A model generated the notes under the pieces. The model saw nothing but the letters and a program-made list of their open reading frames with translations. It was not told where the DNA came from and did not search any database. This document shows positions 15,363-23,120 of a stretch of DNA of 37,759 bases, piece by piece (the first letter of the stretch is position 1; every line of letters starts with the position of its first letter). The stretch spans positions 1-37,759 of the forward strand of contig NZ_WYCT01000029.1 of assembly GCF_011008945.1 (NCBI RefSeq), written 5' to 3'. The stretch comes from Streptomyces harenosi. GTDB lineage: Bacteria; Actinomycetota; Actinomycetes; Streptomycetales; Streptomycetaceae. Made by a program: the position numbers and the translations under genes.

Positions 15363-15950
15363 TCACCACTGACGTCCTCGCGGCAGCCGGTCCCGGCCGG
15401 GTGCCGAGAGGCGCAGCACGCGGAAGACGTCGCCTCCGGCCGCCGCGGGAGCCTCACCGGCCCAGAGGGAGAACAGCACCGTCTCCCAGCGTCCGGTGTC
15501 CACGGCCGCGGCCGCGAGCACGGCACCCTCCCGCGCCGCCAGCCGCCCGGCCGCCGCCACCGCGTCCGCGGCGGCCTCGGCCACGGGCATCCCGTCCGGC
15601 ACCCGTTCCCGCCGCCGGACCGCCACCCGCGCGGGCGCCGCGGCACAGCCGCCCTCCTCGTAGGCAAGACCGCTCCACTGCCGCGCCGGCGGCCGCCCGA
15701 AGTCCTCGCTGATCCCCTGGAAACCGCCGCCCCACAGGAAGGAGTTCATCCCCTGCACGGTGTTCCACAGGTAGAAGGGCGCGTACTGATTGACCGGCGA
15801 GCCGTCCCGTCCGCGCTCACGTATCAGGTACGCCTTGAGCCCGAGGCCGTCGAAGTCGTCCAGCAGATGCCCGCGGCGGGCCACCCGGTCGCGGATGACG
15901 TCCATGTCGTAGTCGGCGGGCAGGGTGATCTCGTACTGCATCGCATGCAC
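15363..15950 (-). CDS. DUF4865-family protein
   Basis: This 195-aa soluble protein belongs to the DUF4865 family of unknown function. The N-terminal half, MQYEITLPADYDMDVIRDRVARR, and the YAPFYLWNTVQGMNSFLWGGGFQGISEDFG stretch (about residues 50-85) carry the conserved aromatic residues; a dimeric alpha/beta-barrel-like fold, as in monooxygenase-type families, is conceivable but not shown. There is no signal peptide or membrane segment. I start it at GTG 15950 because GAGGAGG lies six bases before it; ATG 15941 is the alternative and would leave that site too far away. It lies downstream of, and on the same strand as, a TetR regulator, with 278 bases between that include a hairpin. A regulatory link is plausible but not shown. 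The C-terminal third is Ala/Arg-rich and less conserved-looking. Confidence 0.75.
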   Translation of the reverse strand: MHAMQYEITLPADYDMDVIRDRVARRGHLLDDFDGLGLKAYLIRERGRDGSPVNQYAPFYLWNTVQGMNSFLWGGGFQGISEDFGRPPARQWSGLAYEEGGCAAAPARVAVRRRERVPDGMPVAEAAADAVAAAGRLAAREGAVLAAAAVDTGRWETVLFSLWAGEAPAAAGGDVFRVLRLSAPGRDRLPRGRQW

Positions 15951-16169
15951 CGGGTGCCTCCTCGGGCGTCGCGGCGGTCCAGGCAGCCGCGGGTCGGATC
16001 GTGCGGCACGCGGGACAGGGCTCCGCGGCCCACCCGCTCGCCGGGGGTGATTCCTGCCGGTGACCCGCGCGGGCAGGTGCCGACGCGCCGCCGCAGCACC
16101 GCACCCGCCCGCACCGACCGGGGCCTGGCGGGACAGGGCCGTGGCGGACGCGTGCGCCGGGCGGTGGCC

Positions 16170-16194
16170 GCCCGGGGGCGGGGTGCGCCCGGGC
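16170..16194 (-). terminator. Possible terminator after the TetR gene
   Basis: GCCCGGG (16170-16176) and CCCGGGC (16188-16194) pair around an 11-base loop, 34 bases past the TetR stop. The stem is only 7 bp in a very GC-rich area, so the call is moderate. Confidence 0.4.
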
Positions 16195-16228
16195 CCTGCG
16201 CCGCCGCGCCCGCCGGGTCGCCGGGGCC

Positions 16229-16801
16229 TCACCCGGCGTCGTGGCCGCGGGGCGCGAGCAGCGACAGCAGTCCCCGCACACCGGCGTCGAAGGCGGCGGG
16301 GGAGCCGGAGGCGCGCGCCAGGACGTACCCGCCCTGGACGGTGGCGACGACGGCCGCCGCGACCTCCTCGCCGTCCAGGGACGGCGCGAACTCGCCCCGC
16401 TCCTTGCCCTCCTCGACGATCCCGGCGATGCGCTCGCGCAGCCAGTCGAGGGTCTGGTCGACGGGAGCGCGCAGCTCGTCGCTGGCCACGACGTCCGGGT
16501 CCATGGTCAGCCGGCCGACCGGGCAGCCGCGCAGCACGTCCCGCTCGCGCCGCAGATACGCCTCGATGCGCTCGTAAGGGCTTCCGGGACCGTCCAGCAC
16601 CGCCCCGGCGGCGGCCCGCAGCTCCTCGGCGGTGCGCCGGATCGCGGCCAGGGCGAGGTCCGGCTTGCCCTTGAAGTGGTGGTACATGCTGCCCTGCCCG
16701 GCGCCCGCCCGCTCCAGGATCGCCTTCGGGCTGGTGCCCACGTAACCGCGCTCCCACAGCAGCTCACGGGTGGACTCGATCAGTCGCTCCGAGGTGCTCA
16801 T
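16229..16801 (-). CDS. TetR/AcrR-family regulator
   Basis: This 190-aa repressor-type protein has a TetR helix-turn-helix at about residues 5-50 (ERLIESTRELLWERGYVGTS, then KAILERAGAGQGSMYHHFKGK), followed by an all-helical ligand domain with LRGCPVGRLTMDPDV near residue 95. That Cys-Pro-Val-Gly segment is common in regulators of small-molecule or redox stress genes. The start is ATG 16801; an ATG at 16816 is in frame but lies inside the operator. A -10-like TACAGT lies six bases before 16801, so the message is probably leaderless. The palindrome at 16806-16824 covers that box, which implies autorepression. The DUF4865 gene downstream may be a target. The ligand is unknown. Confidence 0.9.
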   Translation of the reverse strand: MSTSERLIESTRELLWERGYVGTSPKAILERAGAGQGSMYHHFKGKPDLALAAIRRTAEELRAAAGAVLDGPGSPYERIEAYLRRERDVLRGCPVGRLTMDPDVVASDELRAPVDQTLDWLRERIAGIVEEGKERGEFAPSLDGEEVAAAVVATVQGGYVLARASGSPAAFDAGVRGLLSLLAPRGHDAG

Positions 16802-16805
16802 GCCC

Positions 16806-16824
16806 CTACTGTACATACCAGTAG
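16806..16824 (-). promoter_or_regulatory. TetR self-operator over its -10 box
   Basis: CTACTG (16806-16811) and CAGTAG (16819-16824) form an inverted repeat with a 7-base centre. Read leftward, the -10-like TACAGT (16813-16808) lies inside the operator, six bases before the start codon, with a weak -35 TCGACT 18 bases further upstream. The position fits autoregulation. Confidence 0.65.
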
Positions 16825-16970
16825 TTACAGAAGTCGAGGCGTCCAGGTGGCGGCGCCTGTACGGGAGAGACCGGTGCTGTCACGGCTCGGGACTGCGTTC
16901 CCGCCGGGCCTCGGGTCCCGGCGCCGGCCCCCGCCCCGCCCGGTGCGTGCCCCGCCCGGGCGGGCCAGGG

Positions 16971-17018
16971 CCGGCGCGACCGGTGGCCGCGCCGGGTCGG
17001 GGCCGGGTCACCGCCCGG
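16971..17018 (-). terminator. Tandem hairpins after the RsbW-like gene
   Basis: Two hairpins follow the leftward RsbW-like gene: CCGGG-6-CCCGG at 17003-17018, three bases past its stop, and CCGGCGCG (16971-16978) pairing with CGCGCCGG (16988-16995) around a 9-base loop. The second, with eight G-C pairs, is the stronger terminator candidate. Confidence 0.55.
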
Positions 17019-17021
17019 TCA

Positions 17022-17552
17022 TCAGCCGGCGACGGCGGACCGGGCGGGAGCGGGTTGGGGCCGGGCGAGGCCGACCGGCTCGACCTCGGGGAAGGGGTGG
17101 GCGGACACCTCCGCGACCGCCCGCAGCGGCGGGCGCGCGGTGGCCCGCGGCGCACAGGCGGCCGTGGGCAGCGTGAACCAGACGACCTTGCCGGACTCTC
17201 CGTCCGGCCGGGCGCCCCAGCTCTCGCTCATCGCGGCCACCATCGCCAGACCGCGCCCGCACGTCGCCAGCGGGTCGGCGTCGTCCACCACGGGCAGGCG
17301 CGGATCGTGGTCGCGCACCGAGACCGTGAGCCGGTCGAGCAGCAGCTCGAGCTCCACGGTGCACGTCTTGTCGGGCCGGGCGTGCAGATGGACGTTGGTC
17401 AGCAACTCCGTCACGCCGAGCGCCGCCCGGTCGATCAGGGAGTCCAGATGCCAGTAGCGCAATTGCGCAGATACGATTCTGCGGACCTGGCCGATCCGCG
17501 ACGGCAGGGCTTGGAGCTCCACCGTGCAGTGCCTGCTTGGGTGACTGATCAC
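17022..17552 (-). CDS. RsbW-like ATP-binding protein (anti-sigma kinase family)
   Basis: This 176-aa protein carries a HATPase_c domain of the SpoIIAB/RsbW type, a large family in Streptomyces. The N-box ELLTNVHLHA (Glu49, Asn53, His57) should hold Mg-ATP, DHDPRLP supplies the G1 Asp, and GRGLAMVAAMSESWG is the ATP-lid/G2 region. Such proteins bind a sigma factor or an anti-anti-sigma protein, which some phosphorylate. About 40 Pro/Ala-rich residues follow the domain at the C-terminus. The start is GTG 17552, with GGGGAG eight bases upstream; the frame is open for 53 codons before it, but those codons look non-coding. No sigma-factor or antagonist gene is adjacent, so its partner is elsewhere. 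A pair of CCAGAGTGACG repeats lies 113-139 bases upstream. Confidence 0.87.
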   Translation of the reverse strand: MISHPSRHCTVELQALPSRIGQVRRIVSAQLRYWHLDSLIDRAALGVTELLTNVHLHARPDKTCTVELELLLDRLTVSVRDHDPRLPVVDDADPLATCGRGLAMVAAMSESWGARPDGESGKVVWFTLPTAACAPRATARPPLRAVAEVSAHPFPEVEPVGLARPQPAPARSAVAG

Positions 17553-17664
17553 GGCTGCGACTCCCCGACGTGAGGTCCGGAAGAACACGGAGAACGATCC
17601 AGCGGCGCGACTGCGTCCGCTGTCATGGCCGGCGGGCTGGTTCGCAGCGTTATCGCCGGTAAAC

Positions 17665-17691
17665 CCAGAGTGACGTGAGACCAGAGTGACG
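17665..17691. repeat. Direct repeat upstream of the RsbW-like gene
   Basis: CCAGAGTGACG occurs at 17665-17675 and again at 17681-17691, a 16-bp period with a 5-base gap. It lies between the leftward 107-aa gene and the RsbW-like gene, 113-139 bases before the latter's start. It could be a regulator-binding pair; no promoter can be assigned with confidence. Confidence 0.6.
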
Positions 17692-17723
17692 CACGGGGTA
17701 CGGGGCCGCAACTCACGGACATC

Positions 17724-18047
17724 TCAGCCACCGCGCCCCGCCGCGCGGTGCACGGCCTCGATGAAGCGGCGCGCCGAGGGCGGCCCCGGCTCGCCCGGAG
17801 CGGGATCGCTCTCCCCGAGGGTCAGCACGTACCGCTTGCCGCCCAGCTCCGCCAGGGCCCGGTCCGCCGCCGCGAACCAGGGCCTGGAGGCACGCACCGC
17901 CTGTACCGGAGCGCTGTCGATCACCCGGCCGTAACTGGTGAGCAGCTCCAGCCTGCCGTCGCTGATCCGGACCTGCCCGGCCCGGGTGAGCGAACGCAGC
18001 CGCTGCTCTATCCGCACCCCCGAGGCCGTGAACTCCGGCTCCGCCAT
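17724..18047 (-). CDS. Small conserved-looking protein of unknown function
   Basis: This 107-aa soluble protein has no known motif that I recognise. Residues 8-75 (VRIEQRLRSLTRAGQVRISDGRLELLTSYGRVIDSAP, quoted only as a guide) look like a short beta-rich, PH-like fold followed by a helix, with an Arg-rich surface. A Pro/Gly-rich linker and a short C-terminal helix follow. The start is ATG 18047 with GAGGGGG upstream at good spacing; in-frame codons before it look non-coding. It lies upstream of the RsbW-like gene on the same strand, 171 bases away, so a shared transcript is possible. The strict codon bias and good ribosome-binding site make it a credible gene. Confidence 0.7.
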   Translation of the reverse strand: MAEPEFTASGVRIEQRLRSLTRAGQVRISDGRLELLTSYGRVIDSAPVQAVRASRPWFAAADRALAELGGKRYVLTLGESDPAPGEPGPPSARRFIEAVHRAAGRGG

Positions 18048-18413
18048 GCCGTCACCCCCTCGCACGCGTCGGTGTATCAGGTCCGGGCTTCCTGCGGGCC
18101 CCGGTACCGCCTCGTGTCGTGACCGGATGTGCCGCTGCCCCGCGCGGGGCCCCCGATCCTGGCCCGCCGGGTGAAGTCTGCCCGCACGGCGCCTCGAGCA
18201 CCAGTACATGTGTGCCCCCTCGGACAGCACGTGGGAGCACACGCGCGCGGCGCGCGCCCGCATGCGCCCCCTGGGCCCGATGCGCCCTCCCCAGGGGCCT
18301 CTTTGGGTGGCCCAAAGGTGTGTTTATGCAGGTGAGAAGCGTGCGCCGGGCGCCTATGATCGATGTACCGGCCGCGCGACGCGCCGTCGGCGCGCAGCGT
18401 GAGGAGGCCCGTC
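18048..18413. other. Regulatory spacer with palindromes before the PLP enzyme
   Basis: This 366-base divergent spacer has no credible gene. It holds CCCCTGGG (18268-18275) pairing with CCCAGGGG (18290-18297), a perfect palindrome at 18301-18317, and a rightward -10-like TATGAT at 18355-18360 without a clear -35. From that box the 5' leader of the PLP gene would be about 47 bases. The part near 18181-18230 is comparatively less GC-rich, as promoters often are. Confidence 0.5.
18301..18317. promoter_or_regulatory. Perfect palindrome upstream of the PLP enzyme
   Basis: CTTTGGG-TGG-CCCAAAG is a perfect 7-3-7 inverted repeat. It lies about 40 bases before the TATGAT box of the PLP gene, where an activator or repressor could sit. 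The binding protein is unknown. Confidence 0.5.
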
Positions 18414-19538
18414 GTGAGCACCACCGAACAGCCCCGTACCGGGGACACCCTGGACGTCGACCGCAGCGACGCCGCCTACCGCGGGTGGCTGAAGGAAGCC
18501 GTCCGCAAGGTCCAGGCCGACGCCAACCGCTCGGCCGACACCCACCTGCTCCGCTTCCCGCTGCCCGAGCCGTGGGGCATCGACCTGTACCTGAAGGACG
18601 AGTCGACCCACCCCACCGGCAGCCTCAAGCACCGGCTCGCCCGCTCGCTCTTCCTCTACGGCCTGTGCAACGGCTGGATCCGGCCGGACCGGCCGGTCAT
18701 CGAGGCGTCCAGCGGCTCGACGGCCGTCTCCGAGGCGTACTTCGCGAAGCTGATCGGCGTGCCCTTCATCGCCGTCATGCCGCGCACGACGAGCACCGAG
18801 AAGATCCGCCTCATCGAGTTCCACGGCGGGCGGTGCCACTTCGTCGACGACTCCCGCAGGATGTACGAGGAGTCCGCCCGCCTCGCGGCCGAGACCGGCG
18901 GCCACTACATGGACCAGTTCACCTACGCCGAACGCGCCACCGACTGGCGGGGCAACAACAACATCGCGGAGTCGATCTTCCGCCAGTTGGAACTGGAGCG
19001 GTTCCCGGTTCCGGCCTGGATCGTCGCCACGGCCGGCACCGGCGGCACCTCCGCGACCCTGGCCCGCTACGTCCACTACATGCAGTACGACACCCGCATC
19101 TGCGTCGCGGACCCGGAGAACTCCTGCTTCTTCGACGGCTGGACGACCGGCGATCCCGGCGTCACCTGCGACTGCGGGTCCCGCATCGAGGGCATCGGGC
19201 GGCCGCGGATGGAGCCGAGCTTCGTACCCGGAGCGATCGACCGGATGATGAAGGTGCCGGACGCGGCGAGCGTGGCGGCGGTACGGGCCCTGGAGCGGGC
19301 CATCGGCCGCAAGGCGGGCGGCTCGACCGGCACCGGCCTGTGGAGCGCCCTGAAGATCGTCGCCGAGATGGTGGCCGAGGGCCGCCGGGGCAGTGTGGTC
19401 ACGCTGCTGTGCGACCCGGGGGACCGGTACCTCGACAAGTACTACTCCGACCGGTGGCTGGCCGAGCAGGGCCTGGACATCGCGCCGTACGCGGCGGCGA
19501 TCGAGTCGCTGCTGGAGACCGGCGTCTGGCCCCGCTGA
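18414..19538 (+). CDS. PLP-dependent cysteine-synthase-like enzyme
   Basis: This 374-aa enzyme is a fold-type II pyridoxal-phosphate protein of the cysteine synthase/cystathionine beta-synthase family. The cofactor Lys is at 72 in [10 protein letters not shown], the substrate loop is [15 protein letters not shown], and the phosphate-binding glycine loop is [16 protein letters not shown] Cys-containing stretch, [16 protein letters not shown], near residue 245, and the long C-terminal region ([21 protein letters not shown], then [17 protein letters not shown]) are unlike standard CysK/CysM and mark a distinct subfamily. It probably catalyses a beta-replacement or beta-elimination with an activated serine or cysteine in the cytoplasm; the exact reaction cannot be told. 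The start is GTG 18414, with GAGGAGG six bases upstream. It stands alone; the gene after it is convergent. No sulfur-assimilation genes are nearby. Confidence 0.87.
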   Translation: MSTTEQPRTGDTLDVDRSDAAYRGWLKEAVRKVQADANRSADTHLLRFPLPEPWGIDLYLKDESTHPTGSLKHRLARSLFLYGLCNGWIRPDRPVIEASSGSTAVSEAYFAKLIGVPFIAVMPRTTSTEKIRLIEFHGGRCHFVDDSRRMYEESARLAAETGGHYMDQFTYAERATDWRGNNNIAESIFRQLELERFPVPAWIVATAGTGGTSATLARYVHYMQYDTRICVADPENSCFFDGWTTGDPGVTCDCGSRIEGIGRPRMEPSFVPGAIDRMMKVPDAASVAAVRALERAIGRKAGGSTGTGLWSALKIVAEMVAEGRRGSVVTLLCDPGDRYLDKYYSDRWLAEQGLDIAPYAAAIESLLETGVWPR

Positions 19539-19552
19539 CGCGTCACGGCGGC

Positions 19553-19579
19553 GAGGGGCGGTGACAGACGGCGCCCCTC
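19553..19579. terminator. Bidirectional hairpin between PLP and DeoR genes
   Basis: GAGGGGCG (19553-19560) and CGCCCCTC (19572-19579) form an 8-bp stem around an 11-base loop. It fills most of the 39-base gap between the convergent genes and touches the stop codon of the DeoR gene. Confidence 0.5.
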
Positions 19580-20438
19580 AGGCGGGCTCGCGGCCCTCGT
19601 CCCCGCCGTCGCCGTCCCCGAGGTCCTCGCCCGGCTCCCCGGCGACCACCACCCGCAGATGCTCCGCCATCTCCGCGCGCGCCTCGGCCGGCAGTCCCGC
19701 GTCGGTCACCAGGGTGTCGACCTGCTCCAGCTTCGCGAAGGAACTCAGGCCCACCACACCCCACTTGGTGTGGTCGGCGACCACCACCACCCGGCGGGCC
19801 GACCGCACCAGCCGGCGGTTGGTCTCCGCCTCCGCCAGGTTCGGCGTCGACAGCCCCGCCTCCACCGATATCCCGTGCACCCCGAGGAACAGCACGTCGA
19901 AGTGGAGCGCCGCGATCGCCTGGTCGGCCACCGGCCCCACCAGCGAGTCGGACGGCGTGCGCACCCCGCCGGTCAGCACCACGGTGGCCGCGCCCGGCCG
20001 CGCGCCCGAGGTGCGCTGCGCCGCGTGGAAGACGTCGGCCACCCGCACCGAGTTGGTGACCACCGTCAGGTCCGGCACGTCGAGCAGCCGGTGCGCCAGG
20101 GCGTAGGTCGTCGTCCCGCCCGACAGTGCGATCGCCGCACCCGGCGCGACCAGCTCGGCCGCGGCCCGCGCGATGTCCTCCTTGGCGGTCTGCTCCAGAC
20201 CCGACTTGGCTTCGAACCCCGGTTCGTGGGTGCTCGCCTCGACCACCGGGACCGCGCCCCCGTGCACCTTCTCCAGCACACCCTGCCGGGCCAGCGCGTC
20301 CAGGTCGCGGCGGACCGTCATGTCCGACACGCCGAGCCGCCGGGTCAGCTCGTTGACCCGGACACCGCCCCGGCGGCGGACCTCGTCCAGGATCAGGGCG
20401 CGCCGCTGCTCCGCGAGGAGGTTCTGATTCTCGCTCAC
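19578..20438 (-). CDS. DeoR-family transcriptional regulator
   Basis: This 286-aa regulator has a DeoR winged helix-turn-helix at about residues 10-65 (VRVNELTRRLGVSDMTVRRDLDALARQGVL) and a DeoRC sensor domain with LSGGTTTYALAHRLLDVPDLTVVTNS and VVADHTKWG. The C-terminus ends in an acidic Asp/Gly/Glu tail. Members respond to sugar phosphates. It is a different subfamily from the DeoR gene at 9.3-10.0 kb, judging by the helix-turn-helix. The start is GTG 20438, with GGGAG upstream at good spacing. Just upstream is a tandem TCGCCTCAA repeat with 10-bp period, a likely self-operator. It diverges from the large membrane hydrolase gene by 294 bases, but no sugar enzyme is adjacent, so its targets lie elsewhere or include that gene. 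Confidence 0.9.
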   Translation of the reverse strand: MSENQNLLAEQRRALILDEVRRRGGVRVNELTRRLGVSDMTVRRDLDALARQGVLEKVHGGAVPVVEASTHEPGFEAKSGLEQTAKEDIARAAAELVAPGAAIALSGGTTTYALAHRLLDVPDLTVVTNSVRVADVFHAAQRTSGARPGAATVVLTGGVRTPSDSLVGPVADQAIAALHFDVLFLGVHGISVEAGLSTPNLAEAETNRRLVRSARRVVVVADHTKWGVVGLSSFAKLEQVDTLVTDAGLPAEARAEMAEHLRVVVAGEPGEDLGDGDGGDEGREPA

Positions 20439-20455
20439 GTACGCTCCCGGTCCTT

Positions 20456-20474
20456 TCGCCTCAAGTCGCCTCAA
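20456..20474 (-). promoter_or_regulatory. Tandem 10-bp-period repeat upstream of the second DeoR gene
   Basis: TCGCCTCAA occurs at 20456-20464 and 20466-20474 (TTGAGGCGA read on the gene strand), exactly one helical turn apart and 18-36 bases before the start codon. Direct repeats in helical phase are a common DeoR-family operator form, so this is a candidate autoregulatory site. Confidence 0.55.
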
Positions 20475-20628
20475 ACCCGCCCGGCCCGCCCGGCGAACCT
20501 GCCCCCACGAGGACATTCTCCCGGCTCCGGTGCGCGGCGCCCCATCCTCGCACGTCCGCTCGGCGGGCGCGCCACCCCCTTCCCGACGCTCACCGGTCAC
20601 CCAGGTCTCACCCGTGCGTCGCTCCTGC

Positions 20629-20650
20629 CACGGATCGGGGAAATTCCGTG
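20629..20650 (+). promoter_or_regulatory. Inverted repeat upstream of the membrane hydrolase gene
   Basis: CACGGA (20629-20634) and TCCGTG (20645-20650) form an inverted repeat with a 10-base centre rich in A (GGGGAAAT). A further palindrome, GGTGTACACC, follows at 20657-20666. They lie 67-104 bases before the start codon and are candidate operators; no clear -35/-10 pair is seen. Confidence 0.4.
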
Positions 20651-20732
20651 ACAGGGGGTGTACACCGCCCGCCGAACGGAGATCCTGTGCCCGCACGGAC
20701 ACAGCCGACGGCACGTCACGGGGGACCACACG

Positions 20733-23120
20733 GTGGAACGAGCACAGGAACAGGCCGCGGCGGGCGGGCAGGACGGCTCCGCCCCACCGCGCACGCCGAC
20801 CGGAACGGCACTGGAACTCCTGGTCCACGGAGTCGGCGGCACCACACCCGACGCCATGCTGGACGATCCGCGGACCGTGCGCGTCACCGGCGACGACGTC
20901 GCCGCCGTCTTCCGGCGGGCCGAGGACGCCGACGCCGAGTCCCGGCCGGAGGACTACCAGGGACGGCCGGTGCCCGAGGCATACGTGTGGTGCAACCTCA
21001 CCTCCGGCAACGGCACCCGCGCCCTGTGGCTGCTGCTCCTGCCCTTCATGGTGGTCAACCTCGCCCACTGGATGCGGCCCCCCGCGCACGGCCGGATCGG
21101 CCTGCTCCGCCTCTACGGCCTGCTGGTCCGGCTCGCCGGCCTGACCCTGACGGTGCTGCTGGTCGCGGCGGCCTGCGAAGTCGCCCTGGACCTGGCGGCC
21201 TGGCAGTGCGCGGGCACGCGCGCGTGCGCCGAACGGCACTCCTGGCTCGGCTTCCTGTCGCCCGCCGTCTCCGAGGGCGGCTGGTGGAGCCGGCCCGGCC
21301 GCCGGCTCGCCCTCGCCGCCGCGGTGCCCGCCGCCCTCACCGGCCTGCTGTGGTTCCTGTCACTGCGCACCTGGAGCGCGTACGAGTCCCAGCAGCCGCT
21401 CGACCGCGCCGCCGAGCCCGGCGACGACCCCGGCCGCAACGCGCTGAGCCGGCCCGGATTCTGGTACGGGCGCCGGCTGGTGGCCCGGCTGCGCGCGGCC
21501 CACACCGCCGCGGCCCTCCTGACGGTCACCGCCGCGGTCGCGGCCCCCGCCGCGCGCTTCGACCGCGGACCCGGCGGGCCCGCGCCGCTCGACGCCCTGG
21601 GATGGCTGCTGACCGCGGCCGTCGCCGTCTGCGCCGCCGCCGTGGTCGGGGCGGTGTGCCGGCGGGGCCGCAGCGAGCGGCGCCTGGACCGGGACCTCGA
21701 CGTGCGGCTCGTACGGTGGCTGCCGCTCGCCGCGCTCGCCCTGCTGGCCCTCGCCCTGCTGTACGCCGGGTGGGAGCGCCCGGGGTGGGTGTCGGACGGA
21801 CGACTGCCCGGCGTCACGGCCTTCGGCGGCGTCACCCTCGTACAGGGCCTGCTCGTGATCGCCCTCGGCGTGGTCGCCCACCTGCTCCACCGCACCCGCC
21901 CCGACCGCCGCGCCGCCATGCGGGGCCTGGGCGGACCCGCCGTGGCCATGCTGGCCTGCGCGCTCGGCGGGGTGATGTCCGGCGGTGTCGCCCAGCGGGT
22001 GTCGGACTGGCTCGACGGCACCGGCGCGGCCATCGACGGGCCGCCGGTCCTGCTCACCTGGCAGGCGTCCGTGATCCCGCCGCTGCTGGCGGTGCTCCTG
22101 GCGCTGTTCGCCTGGCTCGCCCACCGCGCCTGGCGGCTGGCCCGCGCCGAACGGGCCGCCGTGGCGCGCGACTACCCCGGCGAGCCCGGCGACACCGAGC
22201 GGACCCGGCGCATCGCCCGCGCCCGGGCGATGGCCGCCCTCACCGACCGGGGGCCCCGCATCATCGCCGTCGTCGCCGCCACCACCCTGGTGCTGGGCCT
22301 CGGCGCGCTGGCCGGCGCCCTGGCGACCGGCCGGACGCCCGCCGGCGCCGCCACCGGCGCACCGGCGTTCGTCCGCGGCGCCGCCGAGACGGCCCAGGCC
22401 CTGGGCTCGTGGCTGATCGGGCTCGGCTTCGTCCTGCTCGTCACCTGCGGCCGCCGCGCCTACAAGGACGCCTCCGCCCGGCGCACCATCGGCATCCTGT
22501 GGGACGTGGGCACCTTCTGGCCGCGCGCCGCCCACCCCTTCGCACCGCCCTGCTACGCCGAGCGCGCGGTGCCCGACCTGACCTGGCGCATGGCGACCTG
22601 GACGCGGGCGCACGGCGGACGCCTGGTCATCTCCGGGCACTCCCAGGGCAGCGTCCTCGCCGCCGCGGCTGCCTGGCAGCTCGCCACCGCCGAGCGCAAG
22701 CGGGTCGCCCTCCTGACCTACGGCTCCCCGCTGGAGCGTCTGTACGGCCGCTGGTTCCCCGCCCACTTCGGCCCCGACGCGCTCGGCTCCCTGCACCAGG
22801 ACGTCGACTGCTGGCGCAACCTGTACCGGCTCACCGACCCCATCGGCGGCCCGGTGGGGCTGCCCGGCGACCGCGGCCCCGCGGTGGACCGGGAGCCCCT
22901 GAAGGACCCCCTGGCCTACGGCCGCACCGAGGCCCATCCGCTGCCCGGCCCCATCCTCGGCCACTCCGACTACCAGGCGGACCCGGCCTTCGCCGAGGAG
23001 CGGCAGCGGCTGCTGGCGCGGCTGCGCCCGGAGGTGCCGGCGCCGCGCCGCACCGGGCCGGAGCCCGTCCCCGGCGCGGACGGCGGTCCTCAGAGCTGTT
23101 CGGGCAGGTCCTCGGCGTAG
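20733..23120 (+). CDS. Multi-pass membrane protein with alpha/beta-hydrolase motifs
   Basis: This 795-aa protein begins with a soluble segment holding [17 protein letters not shown] (His32-Gly-Val-Gly), the oxyanion-hole-type start of an alpha/beta hydrolase. It then runs through roughly eight hydrophobic segments (about residues 88-105, 125-150, 190-210, 255-275, 285-310, 335-350, 365-390 and 400-420, with more near 450, 520 and 560). After them, [24 protein letters not shown] supplies the nucleophile elbow GHSQG with Ser637, and [21 protein letters not shown] follows. So one hydrolase fold seems to be split by a large membrane insertion. Lipase- or esterase-type action at the membrane is likely from the motifs; the substrate is unknown. 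The start is GTG 20733, with GGGGGA seven bases upstream. Its 3' end overlaps the convergent AAA gene by 31 bases. The C-terminus is Pro-rich. Confidence 0.82.
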   Translation: MERAQEQAAAGGQDGSAPPRTPTGTALELLVHGVGGTTPDAMLDDPRTVRVTGDDVAAVFRRAEDADAESRPEDYQGRPVPEAYVWCNLTSGNGTRALWLLLLPFMVVNLAHWMRPPAHGRIGLLRLYGLLVRLAGLTLTVLLVAAACEVALDLAAWQCAGTRACAERHSWLGFLSPAVSEGGWWSRPGRRLALAAAVPAALTGLLWFLSLRTWSAYESQQPLDRAAEPGDDPGRNALSRPGFWYGRRLVARLRAAHTAAALLTVTAAVAAPAARFDRGPGGPAPLDALGWLLTAAVAVCAAAVVGAVCRRGRSERRLDRDLDVRLVRWLPLAALALLALALLYAGWERPGWVSDGRLPGVTAFGGVTLVQGLLVIALGVVAHLLHRTRPDRRAAMRGLGGPAVAMLACALGGVMSGGVAQRVSDWLDGTGAAIDGPPVLLTWQASVIPPLLAVLLALFAWLAHRAWRLARAERAAVARDYPGEPGDTERTRRIARARAMAALTDRGPRIIAVVAATTLVLGLGALAGALATGRTPAGAATGAPAFVRGAAETAQALGSWLIGLGFVLLVTCGRRAYKDASARRTIGILWDVGTFWPRAAHPFAPPCYAERAVPDLTWRMATWTRAHGGRLVISGHSQGSVLAAAAAWQLATAERKRVALLTYGSPLERLYGRWFPAHFGPDALGSLHQDVDCWRNLYRLTDPIGGPVGLPGDRGPAVDREPLKDPLAYGRTEAHPLPGPILGHSDYQADPAFAEERQRLLARLRPEVPAPRRTGPEPVPGADGGPQSCSGRSSA

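Noticed and set aside
12032..15712. A 1,200-codon plus-strand frame across rlmG, alkB and the ROK gene
   Set aside because: It is Arg/Pro-rich low-complexity sequence and conflicts with three genes that have clear catalytic or zinc motifs.
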